From contig JAKZAN010000006.1 in NCBI GenBank assembly GCA_023053545.1, forward strand, positions 7,011,001 to 7,075,000: DNA of 64,000 nt, read 5' to 3'. Below, piece after piece: positions 44,139-56,460 of this stretch. This stretch comes from Lepidurus packardi. Taxonomy: Eukaryota > Arthropoda > Branchiopoda > Notostraca > Triopsidae. Numbering within the stretch: the stretch's first letter is position 1; every line of letters starts with the position of its first letter. The notes below the pieces were generated by a model. The model was given only the letters and a program-made list of their open reading frames with translations, was not told the DNA's origin and searched no databases. The translations under genes were made by a program, and so were the position numbers.

Positions 44139-46170
44139 TTCTAAGTTATTTAAAGGAGCTTAACGAGACAAAAATTAGCAGGAAAAACAGCAAACAAAAA
44201 GTTATCCAACCCCGTAAACAGTCAATTTTGTTTTGCAATGTCGCCGCACCACGCACTGCCGCCACTTTTGTCGAGCCTGTTTCCGAATGCAGCTTCTATT
44301 CTTATTTAACTACGCGTACTACTTATAATCCGTATGAACTGCAAAATCCATAATTTATTTTCTGAATTCTAAAAGCGGTTAGTATTTGTACATACAATAA
44401 AATTAGACTACGCGATGCACAAAACATAACTTACGGGGCTTAAGTAACATAGAATAATAAACTAAATAAAAAGCGGAATTTTATAATAATTAATTTGAGC
44501 AACTGATTTTGTCTCAGCAACAATTTTAGAGATGGCTATTCAATGACCCGAACCACAGTATATAGGTTTACACAGTAGGATAACAAGGGTATCTTCAAAT
44601 GTAAAGGTTTCGGACCGAGTTTATATATACTGTGTGGTATACTTTATAGATAAACCCATGTATGGTATGGGCACGTTGGTAATAGTAGTATACAATTCTA
44701 ACATTATTTCTTAAGACTATTTTACAATCAATGTAACCTAGATGCTAAATTTTGAGATACTGCTACGTCTAAGCCACTCCATCGTTAGAAGATCTTTCGT
44801 ATGAAAACGATTTACGGGTACATGCTGCGTGACCAAAATTCTGAGGCAGTGATGGGGCTGAAAGGAACGAATGCCTAAAGAATTAATTAGTACGGATTAA
44901 CCTAAAAAGACTCTAAACTATGCTCAAATTTGAGTAATTACTACCTTATTTACTCTAGATTAATAATATTCTCATATTTCTGAGTCTCCAATACAAACTT
45001 ATAACACGAGTGCCTTGCCCTTTCAGCAACAAATTCAATTAGCAAGTCACTATGAAAAGCGTCGCCAGTTTGGTTCTATTTGTCAACAATCATAGCATAT
45101 AGTCATAACAATGTAGGGACTGTGTTTTGTTTATCTTCCTAACCTACAGTTTTACATCTTCATGATTTGACAGACGGTACACAGGGTTACTATGATGTGG
45201 TCTATATTAAGAGCTGAGTGAATTACATTTATAATTGAAGTCGACACAGCGCTCGCGTCGAACAGATTTTTGGAGCTTCAGTAGTAGATATTGTTTCGAT
45301 GCTCCGCGAGGAAGGACTGGTAGTATTGAAACCACTGCCGCGACTCACGAGTGCTTCAAACCGAGCGTGATAGTTTCGCATTTGCGAGGTTGAGTTCATA
45401 ACTGCAAAATAACGTTTTGCTTACCGGCTGTTTAAGAATACAAATAGTGTTGATAATTTAAGAGAACGGTTAAGGTAAACTAAGCGTTGACGTTTGTTTA
45501 CTGTTTCTTTCCTTTTTCGCTTTCTTCCTTTGTGCATCGGAGATAAAATTAGCTTATCTGCTGAATTCCAGGGGTCTTAATTCGTTGGAATACATCAAGT
45601 TTGGGGTGTTCATGTAAGGAACATTCCAGGCTCTTTATGCGAACTTCTTAGTTCGGGATGAAAACTGGATTAGAAAGTTGCAAACACGAAGCAGCTTGCA
45701 CTTTCATTGCGAAATCTCGGAATGCTTGGGTATGAATGCACGTTGCATGGCTGCACAGACACCGAATTAGCCATCGAATATTAAGTCAAGCCCCTTAAAA
45801 ATGCAATCACTGCCCGAAGCGTTTGATCGCACCGAAGTCTGTAAAGTGATTGTTCTTTGATTGTTTCTCATTGATCGAATTACGGCAGGCTGACCAGACG
45901 TCTGTCTTGAAAAGATGGAAAAACATATCCGGACGGAGCTCACCTTCGGTTCTTTCTTCACTTCGCAGTGGTTATAACATGCTTCTGAAAACATCTTGAT
46001 GGGATGCTAGGCTGAGAGAAGGGAGCATCGAAAGAACACAACTTTTTCTTTTCACAAAATAAATACGTAAAACCTAAAAAGCACACACACGAAAAGACAA
46101 TACAATACCTTTCAAGGATAAGCCTCGGTATGCTGCAGTATTCGAACGGACGATCAAAATAAATATCAAC
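44139..46170. other. Intergenic region RBM22 / GPCR
   Basis: 2.0 kb between divergent genes. An 11-bp perfect inverted repeat pair (CACAGTATATA at 44554-44564 and its complement at 44624-44634) is the only structure noted. The rest is AT-rich and appears non-coding. Confidence 0.5.
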
Positions 46171-47451
46171 ATGTTCAGCAAAGAAGAGTTCAGGTAAAAT
46201 GACAAGAAAACATAAGTTTGCAGGCTACATGTAATCAAGTCCGATTTGTCATGCCAAACTTTTTGCGTTTTGTTTCTCCAGGGAATTTACACATGACGTG
46301 GATCCCTGGGCCCTGTACTCATCATCAGTAAGTAATGGCTCTGGGAGCAACGTTTACCAAAACGTTAATGTAGTCGTCGACAACGATTCTCAATATTACT
46401 ATCTCCCCAACCTTGCTTATGACGTCATTGCTCCTATAATCATCTGCTTCGGAGTTTTAAGCAACGGAGCTATTTTGGTCGTTTTAAGCCGTTACCGGTT
46501 GAAAGGTAAATTGAAAGATTTTCGTTAGCGTAAAAGGTGGCACAATTACAGACCACGTGCTGTTTCTGCTCCGCAGGTACCGTGTACACGTACCTTTCTT
46601 CCCTGGCCGTGGCAGATGTGGCTGTGTTAATGACATCTATTCCCCTCGTTTATCGATCATCGGAAAGAAGGTCTCGCTACAGCTCTTACTCGCTAGCAAT
46701 CTTTTTCGCCCACCTTGAGCTGGTCCTAAGCAATGCATTTATGGCGTGTAGTATCTATTTGGTCGTGGCCCTTACACTCGAACGTTATGTATCGGTTTGC
46801 TGGCCGACCAAGTTTAAATCTATGCATCATCCGAATCGCACCAAGGTGAAAGTGTTGATTGCGTACATTCTGGCTCTGTTAATCTGTATCCCATTGGGCG
46901 GTTTAAAAGAAGTTCGCCCCATACTTGAAGAAATAGTGAATGAAAACAGGACCCTCTTAATCTACGAATATGAATGCGTCGAAAATGTCGGGGTCACATC
47001 ATCATTGTGCTGGAGAATCTACGTTTGGCTCGCCGAAGTTTGCATAAGGTTTGGTCCGGCTATCATTTTGGCCGTTTTGAATACTTGTATCATTGTGAAA
47101 TTTAAAAAACTCACAGAGGCGCGGAAATCCTTGCACAGTGCTCCGTCATGGCGCCGAAAAGTGCGCGAAGAGCGTAAATTGATTATTCTCCTCACTTGTG
47201 TGATTGTTCTCTTCTGGTGCGCTGTTGTGCCATCGGCTGCATTGTCTTTACTTTATAGTGAAGAGTACCAGAATGTTTACGCTTTCGAAATATTCCGAGC
47301 TATTGCTAATGTTCTAGAGCTTTGCAACTTTGCATCGAATTTTTACATTTATTTCTGGTGCTCTAGCGACTTTAGAATGTCTTTCTTCGAAGTATTCCAT
47401 TGGCTAGCACGCTCTCGAACACCGGGGGACAGGACTGCCACTCACATTTAG
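46171..47451 (+). CDS. Orphan class A G-protein-coupled receptor (neuropeptide-receptor-like)
   Basis: Three exons: 46171-46193, 46282-46505 and 46577-47451, giving 373 aa. The extracellular N-terminus has Asn-rich potential glycosylation sites, followed by seven hydrophobic segments. TM1 has GVLSNGAILVVL. TM2 carries LAVADVAVL with the conserved Asp. TM3 ends in ERY rather than DRY. TM5 has a Pro and TM6 FWCAVVPS in place of CWxP; TM7 has NFYIYF in place of NPxxY. The cysteine usual at the top of TM3 is Ala, although ECL2 has a Cys. Overall it resembles invertebrate FMRFamide/GPR139-type peptide receptors, but I cannot name a ligand. The start exon is tiny (8 codons) and inferred from splice and phase agreement. 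Confidence 0.75.
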
Positions 47452-47838
47452 AAATAGCAATAAAACAATAAATGTATTCTAATATATTCGCTCTCTCAAC
47501 TTCAATGCCTCTTGGGGATCTGATAGAGAATCCTTGTACGAAGAGCTTCCATTCGATATTGGCTGAAAACCAATAGGCTGAAAAGGCAATGGTGTTTTGT
47601 TTGAAATTGCTCCCTGAAGGTCGCGGTGGTGAAGCTGTTTGGTACATCTCGGGTGTCTCGGAACAAGGGTAGGTTTCTAGTTAGAACAGGTTGTTTCCCC
47701 TTCTCAGCGTTGGCAGCGTTCGAAGAAGGGAATGGATCAACAACAAGTGGTTGTCTGCGATGCATTGAATTGTTAGGAATATAACCTTAAAGTTAATTTA
47801 CAAGAGTCTAAGTGCTTGCTTAGGTTAATATTCCAAGA
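47452..47838. other. Short intergenic interval GPCR / Deltex
   Basis: 387 bp. AATAAA-like signals at about 47458 and 47466 just past the GPCR stop are probable polyadenylation signals. The remainder is a likely Deltex promoter/5' UTR with nothing distinctive. Confidence 0.5.
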
Positions 47839-49815
47839 ATGGCAGCTGTTGGGAATGCAAGTCATTCTCAAACTCAATCTGGTACAACTCAGCCAAACTC
47901 ATCTCCTCACATTCACACCCAGTCCATGCAATTTGTTGTTGTTTGGGAATGGGAAGCTCAACCAGGGAAATACAAATCCTACTCTCCAAATGTCTGCAAA
48001 GTATTAGAAGCAGCTCAGCGCAAAAAACTCAGCCAAGTTTTCCTAGGGGATACGGACCCTAACTTGTCACGGTACAAAGTTAGTTTAACCAAGATGGTAC
48101 AAGTTGATGAAATATCAGGTTTGTCTGGATCAAGTATCATTTACAGTCCAATGTTATATTTATACGTTTATAATTAGGTGAAGCAGCGTCAATAGTTCGG
48201 AAGCTTTACCCAAAATCCAGTCCTCCAGGAACAGGTGCCAGATGGGATTGGCTTGGGGATAGGCCTGGAGCCTGGCATAGTTATGATACGGACGTCATAG
48301 TAGTTATTGATGAGTATTACTCTGCTGTAAAAGTTTATCCGCTCATTTAAAAATCTGAATTATACATAGTATTTTTTCTATTTAAAGGGGCAGCAAACGC
48401 TTGATCTGTCACTTAGCTTCCCACATCTACCCTACATTATCAATTTCTGCAACCTCACTCAGGTGCGCAAAGACAGCGGCTTTGTCCGTAGTATGCGACG
48501 CGTAACCCAAGCTCCATATCCACTCGCCACTAAGCAAGAAGTTGCAACTATGCAATTACAAACTTGCGGCACGACACATACTTCCAAAAAGCGCTCAACA
48601 CCTAAAATTGACTTGAGAAAGAAGACCGTTGAAAGCGCTTCCGGTCTCAAAACAGAATCCAAAGTTCTGTCGGGACTCTTTAATGGGTTGCACAGCTTAC
48701 TGAGTCATGGGGGGAATAATTCGACCCATATGGCGAATTCTGGCAGCTCAAATAGCGGTTTGCCTTTGGCTATTAATAAGGATGACGGGAAGAAAAAAGG
48801 TCGCGATATGGGATTGCGTGTTGAAAGGAGAGCGAGGAGCTCGAGCCTCGAGACCGTATCTACACGACTGAGCCATGAAAGTCGAGATGATGACTTGGAC
48901 GTCATCATCCCTCGACCCCGTGACAGCAGGAATGCAAAACCTAAGCTTCAAACTATTTACAAACGAGTCACAGAACCAGGTAAAAAGCTCCGCTACACTT
49001 GTACAGACTGTCATTTCAAGACGAATCATTTTTCTTCCATAGCCCGAAGCCTCTTGCTAAGGTATACTGTAGAAGTATCCTCTCCTAATTCTGAAAACTG
49101 CCAATTATGTCATAATTCGTGCCAAATTCCTTCTGGATTAAGCCAACTAGATTACACAGCTGCGTTTACGCAATGTGGCCATACATTTCATGCAGATTGT
49201 TTAATATCCCATGTTGATACTGGCAAAACGGTAAGTCAAATGCTTCTGCTTTAAAAACAAATATATTTTACTGTTGTTATTTAGACTTTTACCGTTTGTC
49301 CGTCATGCAAAACCTTATATGGCGTTAAAACTGGGATTCAACCTGAAGGGACCATGCAGCATATTGTACAGGATTTTGCTCTGCCTGGGTTTCCCAATAC
49401 GCAGACTATCGAAATCATTTATAGGTATTTTATTTTTTCCCATCTAAATATATTGTTTCAATTTTATTTTTGTGCCAAGCTTTAAGCCTGGTATTCAAGG
49501 ACCCGAGCATCCTATTCCGGGTATGCCATATTATGCACCTGGATTTCCTCGAAAACTTCATCTTCCTGATAATCAACAAGGGAGAAAAGTAAATTGTCAA
49601 TCATTACATAGCAAGTCTTTAACCACTACTTTTGCTTCTAGGTTCTGAATCTATTGTATGTGGCCTTTGAACGGCGTCTCCTCTTCACTGTTGGACGATC
49701 AGTTACAACTGGAGAAGATTTTGTGATTAAATCTGAAATCGGTCCGAGAAATTTTGATAGACACGTGGATTTGGACAAGTTAGTAACGCAGTTGAAATTG
49801 CAAGGTGTGTACTAA
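47839..49815 (+). CDS. dx: Deltex-type E3 ubiquitin ligase with WWE domains
   Basis: Exons: 47839-48118, 48178-48326, 48388-49230, 49285-49424, 49480-49588 and 49642-49815; 564 aa. Two WWE domains open the protein ([18 protein letters not shown]...; [21 protein letters not shown]..., QQTLDLS). They bind Notch ankyrin repeats in Deltex and ADP-ribose chains. The linker is Ser/Lys rich. A RING finger follows ([39 protein letters not shown]), then the Deltex C-terminal domain ([44 protein letters not shown]). This is the WWE-RING-DTC order of Deltex/DTX1-2-4, regulators of Notch trafficking. The proline-rich linker of fly Deltex is short here. A RING-DTC paralogue follows on the same strand. Confidence 0.9.
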
Positions 49816-50429
49816 TACTCGTTGACACATGTTTGTGATATGAGCTGTGCCTATACGATATGTGACTTTGGTAACTAGCTATAATTTTTGTTAACATTTT
49901 TATATCGTGGGTTTTACGGGGATTACTCGGAATGCATATTTGTGAAGACTGGGTAGTAGGTATTTTTTATGTGCAGCTTTTCGGGACAGTATTTTATGCC
50001 GTATTTCATTTGTGTATTTTCTATCTTTGGACCAACAAGCGGCCTGTTTTTATAAAGGAGATATATCTAATTGCTTGTTTGATGAAGGTTAGTAGCAGTT
50101 GATAAATAGAACGTTGCATTTATAATTTTCGTAAAGGTTGAGAAAGAATAAATAGAAATAATTTTGTATAATACTTGTTATCTAAAAACGCAGCTAAATT
50201 GAGAGGAATAATAATCTCTGCTACTTGGATAGTATTTTAGTTATGTGCATTTCCCTGCGCCAAGGGAAATCCCATTTAATCTTAGTCTTTCCAATGGAAT
50301 GAAAATCGTCGTTCGATTACCAGACAGTTGGTATTAGCAACCTTGGCAACGGTTGTGAACACAAACAACAAGCTGAAAAGAGACTGTTGAGAGGTTGACA
50401 AAAGAAAATTTCCTAGTTATATTGAGTTA
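49816..50429. other. Intergenic interval between the two Deltex-type genes
   Basis: 614 bp of AT-rich sequence with AATAAA at about 50146. It separates a complete stop from the next plausible ATG, so the two genes appear to be separate units. No repeat seen. Confidence 0.45.
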
Positions 50430-51358
50430 ATGTCTGTTGCCAGCAGGTTAAAGCGGCCGCGGATGGACCCGGGTCCTTTCACGACTGCGTCAGCTCAAAG
50501 TACCGTATGGTCAAGTTTTGAATATGATTTATAAAGTTTACTTTATTTTATAGCTCGGGAGTTGCTAAAAAAATATACGAGGAAAGTTACGTCTGCCCCT
50601 GCTGAAGACTGCGTAATTTGTCTGGAATCATGTCAGAATCCTTCAGGTTTTGGGGAAGGAACCAATCATGTCTCTGCACTTCGAATTTGCAACCACAATT
50701 TTCATTCCCAGTGCTTAGTTAGTTACCTCCAATCAGCTAGCAATCAAGTAACACTTGTAGAATTTCTTATCCAAGTGAATGTTTATATATAAAAAAAAGT
50801 AGGCCTCGCTGTCTTGCCCTAATTGTAAAACTCTCCACGGCGTCAAAACTGGGAATCAACCACGTAATGGGACCATGAAAACTTACGTTAGGAAAAGCGC
50901 CTTGCCAGGCTTTCCTCGTACCAGTACTTACGTCATAACTTACGAGTAAGTTGCTCTAATATAGTGCTCGATACGTACTGATTTTTCGTTAATAGTTTCA
51001 AGCCAGGGATTCAGGGACCTGAACACCCTAATCCTGGGAAGGCTTATAGTGCGAATTTCCCTAGAACTGCCTACTTACCCAAAACAGATCAAGGCAAAGA
51101 GGTACATTTCTCTGGTGATTAGTTTAAGTTTAAAACTGTTTTTTCTACTAGGTATTGCGATTATTAAAAGAAGCTTTCAAAAGGCGATTAGTTTTCACAA
51201 TCGGTCGATCCGTAACAACTGGACAAGACAATACGGTGACATGGAATGATATTCATCATAAAACTGAGGTTGGCCCTAGTCATAGTGGATTTGGCTATCC
51301 GGACTCGAACTACCTGAACAGGGTGTTGGAAGAGTTGAAAGCACAAGGAGTTGAGTAG
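50430..51358 (+). CDS. Deltex paralogue lacking WWE domains (DTX3-like RING-DTC)
   Basis: Exons: 50430-50499, 50554-50747, 50803-50945, 50996-51101 and 51152-51358; 239 aa. After a short basic N-terminus the RING appears ([38 protein letters not shown]). The Deltex C-terminal fold follows ([54 protein letters not shown]). No WWE is present. Motifs and intron positions parallel the upstream gene, so the pair is likely a tandem duplication with loss of WWE. DTX3-type proteins have the same RING-DTC layout. The start exon is inferred from a GTACCG donor; the first coding exon could differ. Confidence 0.85.
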
Positions 51359-51440
51359 ACTTTAGGTCTCTTCAATCCTTGGTTGTAAGTACCGAGAACC
51401 ACGTTTGTGATAAAACTTTGACTTCATATATTGGCTTATC

Positions 51441-53763
51441 CTAAGTCTTTGTATTTGGAGGTATATTATGCAAGAGTTCTTCAAGTCGCTTGAAATATTT
51501 ATCAACACTTTTCACGGCCTCGTCCCACCTGTTTTTACGACTACAATAGTAACTGTACACTTGTTCCATGACTTTCTGTGATGATTTCAGCAACCTGATC
51601 CAATAAATATTGAAATAAAATACTGCATAATAATAACACAAAGTTTCGTTTACTTGGCTAGGTTTACGAAATCAAAGCCTTCCTTTGTTGAAGAATTCGT
51701 TGTAATAAGGCAGGAAGTGTTCAAGACCAACACGAAACGAATAGTTTGCGTAAGTCGTGGTATTGTTTTGAGCATATTTTCGTATGTTTGGCGTTGCCGA
51801 GATCGCAACAGTTTTGATCTTGCTAACCTAAATGAAACATTACTTAAACTACTGTTTAAATTAAATTTAAAAAGTTTAATTTAAATTACTTCTCATAGTT
51901 TCCGAGAATCGACGAAACTATCTCGACCAAACTTATGACGAATTCGCTAGATTTAAGGCTTGACGCAATGTTTGAAATATCCGATTCTTGCTGGCCAAGT
52001 TGGAATATCCAATCAAGGGCAAGTGTTGCAACAAAATTCGTCATATTTTGGCTATTACGGTTCAACTTCAGGTAGTCAGACCCAATCTCACGCAACGCTA
52101 AGGGAATAGTGTACAAGAAACGCTCTCCTATTTGAAAATTATTTTCCTGCTCTAACGTATGCTCCGTTTGTAAAAACTGCTCAAGCGTGTCAGACGATTT
52201 CATAGCATCACGAAGGGTTCGTTGTAGTATTGAACTTGGGTGGTAGGTGCTCTTATAATTGTTGAAATTACTGCAATATAGAATTTCTTGGCAAGAATCC
52301 CCTTCGAAAAGGTTGATCACGCTTAGACTTGCAATGAGTAGAAAGCTCGTCCACTCTTTCGGAATGGTTGAAATGCAGCACTCTCCGTGACTGATTCTGT
52401 CGCGGAACCGTGGGCCCTCAGGAAAACAAAGCAAATCTCGTAAAGCTGCATATAGATCTTTCCCTAGTATTCTGAGCCATGACAAACACCATTCACCCGA
52501 GCTCGGGGGATACAACAATGTGTCATAGGTAACATAAAACACTGAACAATCCGCAGTCATTGCTGAACACTCGTTTCCCAAGGCAGCAGACAAGGTTCGC
52601 AGCAAATGCTCTAATTGAGGAAGAAGCAGAACGGCGCACAGTCCATACCTATACTTGATTGTCTTGGTTTAGCCACTTTTTTACCTATAGCATCATATCA
52701 TATATACTTTTCGTTGCAATAGTGGTCGACTGCTTTACGCCATAAATTTTTCATACCGGGGAAAAGGACATGGGCATCTGTGATGGCTTGCTTCATGACT
52801 TCCCGTTCAAATTCGGGGAATACTGGTAACTCTCGAGCTGTATACATCGGAAATGTCTTCCAGATGCGGTTTCGAATAGCCCGTCGAAATTGCTTCAAGT
52901 GCAAGCCTAATGATCCGCATAAAATAAGACAACAGGCTACGTAAGCGCTAGGCATTTCTCCTTGGCTCAAGAACCCGTGCCAAGACAGATTGCGAAGGTT
53001 TAACGAATGCGGGCTGCCCATTAAGAGTTGAAGAAGCAGCACCTGTTGCTAGCAAACTTTAGAATCGAATTCTTGCTCTAGAGAATGAAGCAGACCTTTT
53101 CATGTCCGAAAATATCTTGCAAATCTTGCGAAGCCAGAATCTCTCGTAAGAGCATAGGCACACTTTTATTTTCTTGGGAAAGAAGTGTACGAAACGATCC
53201 TTCCATAAGGGCAGTCATCAGCAGAAGGCTTTCTAGAACATCGCTCGCCTGAGTTGTTGACGAATTATCGGGACTCGACCAATGTGCCAGGCAGTAAGAA
53301 ACTAAATCAACCTCGCGAAGCCAAGCTAAACTGGCCAGTAGATTCTGCCGTTCTGCATCAGTCGAGCTAATTAACCATCTTTCGCATTCTTTGAAAAATG
53401 GGACTAGTTTCTGAGTTTGTTCCAGATACCACATGGCGCTTCTCTGCCATGGAACAACACAAGTTTCCCCTGGAAAATCGAAAAAAGATTTTAGTCATAA
53501 AATCATTTCGCGGTTTAGTTACGGTTACTTGAGCTACATAGTAGACGGGCAACTTCCACCCAATCAATATTGCCCTCATTCATCAAAAATAGATATGCGT
53601 CGCCTGGCTTCCAATCTACTTGTACACTCGCTTGTTTTACCGCATCGAGTATTAGACTAACGTTACTAGAGAGACATGTAGGTGACTGACGAATAATTTC
53701 GGCTACACGTAATCTACACGCATCACGATTTAGTTTCAAGTTTTGCGGGTTTAAAGAATTCAT
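51441..53763 (-). CDS. ERMARD: ERMARD-like protein (ER membrane-associated RNA degradation, DUF4209)
   Basis: Exons: 53763-53529, 53469-53096, 53048-52708, 52648-51890 and 51594-51441; 620 aa in consistent phase. Landmark motifs are LNLRNLSWHGFLSQGEMP (the DUF4209 RNLxWHG signature) and FRDRISHGE further on, in the order and spacing of vertebrate ERMARD/C6orf70. The sequence is leucine rich with several hydrophobic helices, but I cannot place membrane segments with certainty. The vertebrate protein has been linked to ER-associated RNA decay and neuronal migration; the function here is inferred from homology. It diverges from the kinesin gene with 307 bp between the start codons. Confidence 0.75.
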
Positions 53764-54070
53764 TATTAGTAGAGCTGCTATTTAGTTAGAAATAGAATTT
53801 AAAAAACACACAGGAGGCAAACAAATGTGCACTACATTCATCGATACTTTATTAAACACATGCTTTTGCAACTAACTTTCGCGAGTCAAGCAAAGATGAC
53901 AAGCCTGCGGCTATTTATAGATATATTGCTTTGTAGATGGCGCTGCCGTTCGTTATGCCGTCAAAATTTCGAATGAAAATTCTACCGGCTCTTGTTTTGT
54001 TATGAATTCTTATTTTGTTCAAATGGCTGACTAAATCGTAAAGGACTTAATTTGAATACTAAAAACTAAC
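53764..54070. promoter_or_regulatory. Divergent promoter interval ERMARD / KIF22
   Basis: 307 bp between opposing start codons. TTCGAA (53968-53973) and TTTGAA (54051-54056) resemble cell-cycle homology region cores, which would suit a mitotic kinesin, but six-base motifs are weak evidence. No TATA box seen. Confidence 0.35.
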
Positions 54071-56460
54071 ATGGCAACTAGTAAAGCGGGAGAATTACCA
54101 TCGAATTTGAGGGTTGCTGCCAGAGTTCGTCCCCTACAATTAACCGAGCTTGAACAGCCAAAGTTTACCAACATTGTAAATGTGGCTTCGGTTAAGAAAC
54201 AAGTAAGAAGATTACATTCATTAATACTTAACAATGGAATTAATTAACTATTTTTTTTTGCAGGTTTCCGTTTTGTCAGACAATGCGCAGAAAGTTAACA
54301 CGTACGAGTTTGACCATGTGTTTGATGAAAATTCGAACCAAGAGGACATCTTCACCCAGATTGGTTTGCCTATGCTAAAACTTTTCAACGAAGGTCGCAA
54401 TGTATCGCTGCTTGCATTTGGTCCCACCGGTTCGGGGAAAACGTATACCATGGGGACGGATGCAACAGTACAAAACGACAATTTAAGACAGTATATTGGT
54501 GCATTGTAACGAGAGACTTCTCTTCAGGAATTCCACCCCCAAAACTCGGGTATTATTCCGCGCATCCTCCGAGGAATTTTTGAGGAACCAAACGAAGAGT
54601 ACAGTTTAAGCTTTTTGGAGATTTATAACGAGGAGATTCGCGACTTATTGTCAAAGGGAAAGGATATCCTTCTCGGAATCCGCACAGATGGCGGTAAACT
54701 TTATTTGTCTTTATGGAAAAAACCTGCTCAGACTTCTAAGTTTTCTTTAACAGACAAAGTAAGTGTGCCTTGTTTGAAGACTTGCCGAGTCCCCTGCTGG
54801 GAGACAGCGCTTGCGCTTTTGAAGGAAGGTTCCCTGAAACGTGTCACCGGACGTACGGATTCGAATACCGGTTCTAGTCGTTCACACGCGATTTTGACGC
54901 TACGCAACTCGCGGAGCAAAATGATGCTAGTTGATCTAGCTGGTTCCGAATCAGTGTCGAAGGCTGGCGTTAGCGGTTTACAGTATAACGAGGGCATACA
55001 TATTAACGCCGGTCTGTTGGCGCTCGGAAAAGTCATGAATGCCCTTGCGGAACAGCATCGATCCGGGAAAAGTTTGGTGCATATCAATTACCGGGATTCT
55101 ATCCTAACCCGTTTGTTACAAGGTAATTATTGCAATCGAATATAGTTATCCTATCTAACCCTTGATTTGTACAGAATGCTTGAACGGAAATAGTATCACC
55201 CAATTTGTCACTTGCGTTAGTCCATGTGCTGCTGACCGACATTTCACACTGAATAGTTTGCGTTATGCACAAGATGCTCGCATGATAAAAATCAAGGCTA
55301 TTCAGGTTGTTGCGTATTCTAAAAAAAATGCATAATTAATACGTTGACGCTTTCTGATTATTTAGAACTCGCTGTACTCTAACCTTGGCTATCGCACACC
55401 CTTCAAGGTTCTCACACCCAATACGCAGCGTATAGTAACCCCTCTGGGAAGCAAATTTTACAAGCCGTGTTCTTCGTCTATTGCACGTCGTCATCAGTTT
55501 GGAAGAATAAAAGAAGACGACTCTGAAAATGACATTTTCAATGGGAGTAGTACCAGCACCCTGTAAGAAATGACACTTTACTTTTTAGTTTCCATTCTTA
55601 AGAGAAGGCTTTAATTTGGGAAGGGCTTCAGTGATGAGCGCCAGTGACTTGGGATCCAAGCTAGCCGACGTGTCCAAGGCGTTAAGTCCAATGCTTACGC
55701 GAAAGTTGACAGAAGCGTTGAGCGATAGAGACAAGTACTGGATGGACAAGATGGATGATATGATGAACGTATTCAAAAATAAGCTGGCTGAGCAACAGCA
55801 AGCTTCTCGTCAGGTGAAAGAAGCCCAAGAAATGGCAGTTGATTCTAGCACGTCTGAACCCAGCGACGAAACGCTTATCTCTCTGAATCAAACAGTAAGA
55901 CTGCAATAAAGATGAAATTTATCATCCAGTTTACTTTTAGGGTAAACAGGGCAGGCGACGAAGCTTGAGATTGTTAGAAAAGTCCATGAACCAAAGCTCG
56001 CTTAATTCCACTGTGGATAGCAGTATTATTTGCACCGTGACTAACAGAACACGTAGCCGGCGCAAGTTAGGTTCGTCAGATAAAGAAAATGATCTCCCTG
56101 CTCTCAAAAGCGCTTCGAAAAAAGACCAAAAATCTTACGCCAGTGGGATGCTGAAATTCTTGAACAAGGCAACGTTGAAGCAACTTCAACAGCTGCCTAC
56201 AGTAGGCCCAAAAGCTGCCCTCATAATTGATAAATATAGGTACCTTTTGATACGATTATTTTTTTAGCAGTTTCACGTTCGAATTTAAATTTCGCAGAAC
56301 TGTTAATCGTGGCTTGAAAACCTTGGAAGACTTGAAAGAGTTACCATACTCACGAAAGAACTTTTATGATAATTTCATGAAGGTATTAAAATTAATTAAT
56401 AACTGATTCTGAGCTCTAATTATTACTTTCGCATGACAATAGTCCAACCAATTGTCTTAA
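54071..56460 (+). CDS. KIF22: Kinesin-10 family chromokinesin (KIF22/Kid-like)
   Basis: Nine exons: 54071-54202, 54264-54467, 54528-55122, 55175-55305, 55366-55562, 55603-55894, 55941-56239, 56298-56382 and 56443-56460; 650 aa. The N-terminal motor (about 12-350) has the P-loop GPTGSGKTYTM, switch I NTGSSRSH, switch II LVDLAGSE and a VHINYRDSILTRLLQ helix. A short coiled segment follows. The C-terminus carries a helix-hairpin-helix (MLKFLNKATLKQLQQLPTVGPKAALI), the DNA-binding mark of Kid/KIF22 and nod. It moves chromosome arms toward the spindle equator. Length is close to human KIF22 (665). The 60-bp intron 54468-54527 contains a TAA that would otherwise look like a premature stop. Confidence 0.92.

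Noticed and set aside
45767..45994. 75-codon minus-strand frame between RBM22 and the GPCR.
   Set aside because: No homology recognised, no splice partners, and it lies in AT-rich intergenic DNA.
53968..54056. TTCGAA and TTTGAA elements in the KIF22 promoter as cell-cycle homology regions.
   Set aside because: Six-base AT-rich motifs are expected by chance; no paired CDE or CCAAT arrangement is visible, so I mention them only as a possibility.
54468..54527. In-frame TAA inside the kinesin motor domain, seemingly a premature stop with conserved sequence in the same frame after it.
   Set aside because: A 60-bp GT-AG intron (donor after ACA at 54467, acceptor before GAATTC at 54528) removes it in phase and gives a normal kinesin motor sequence.
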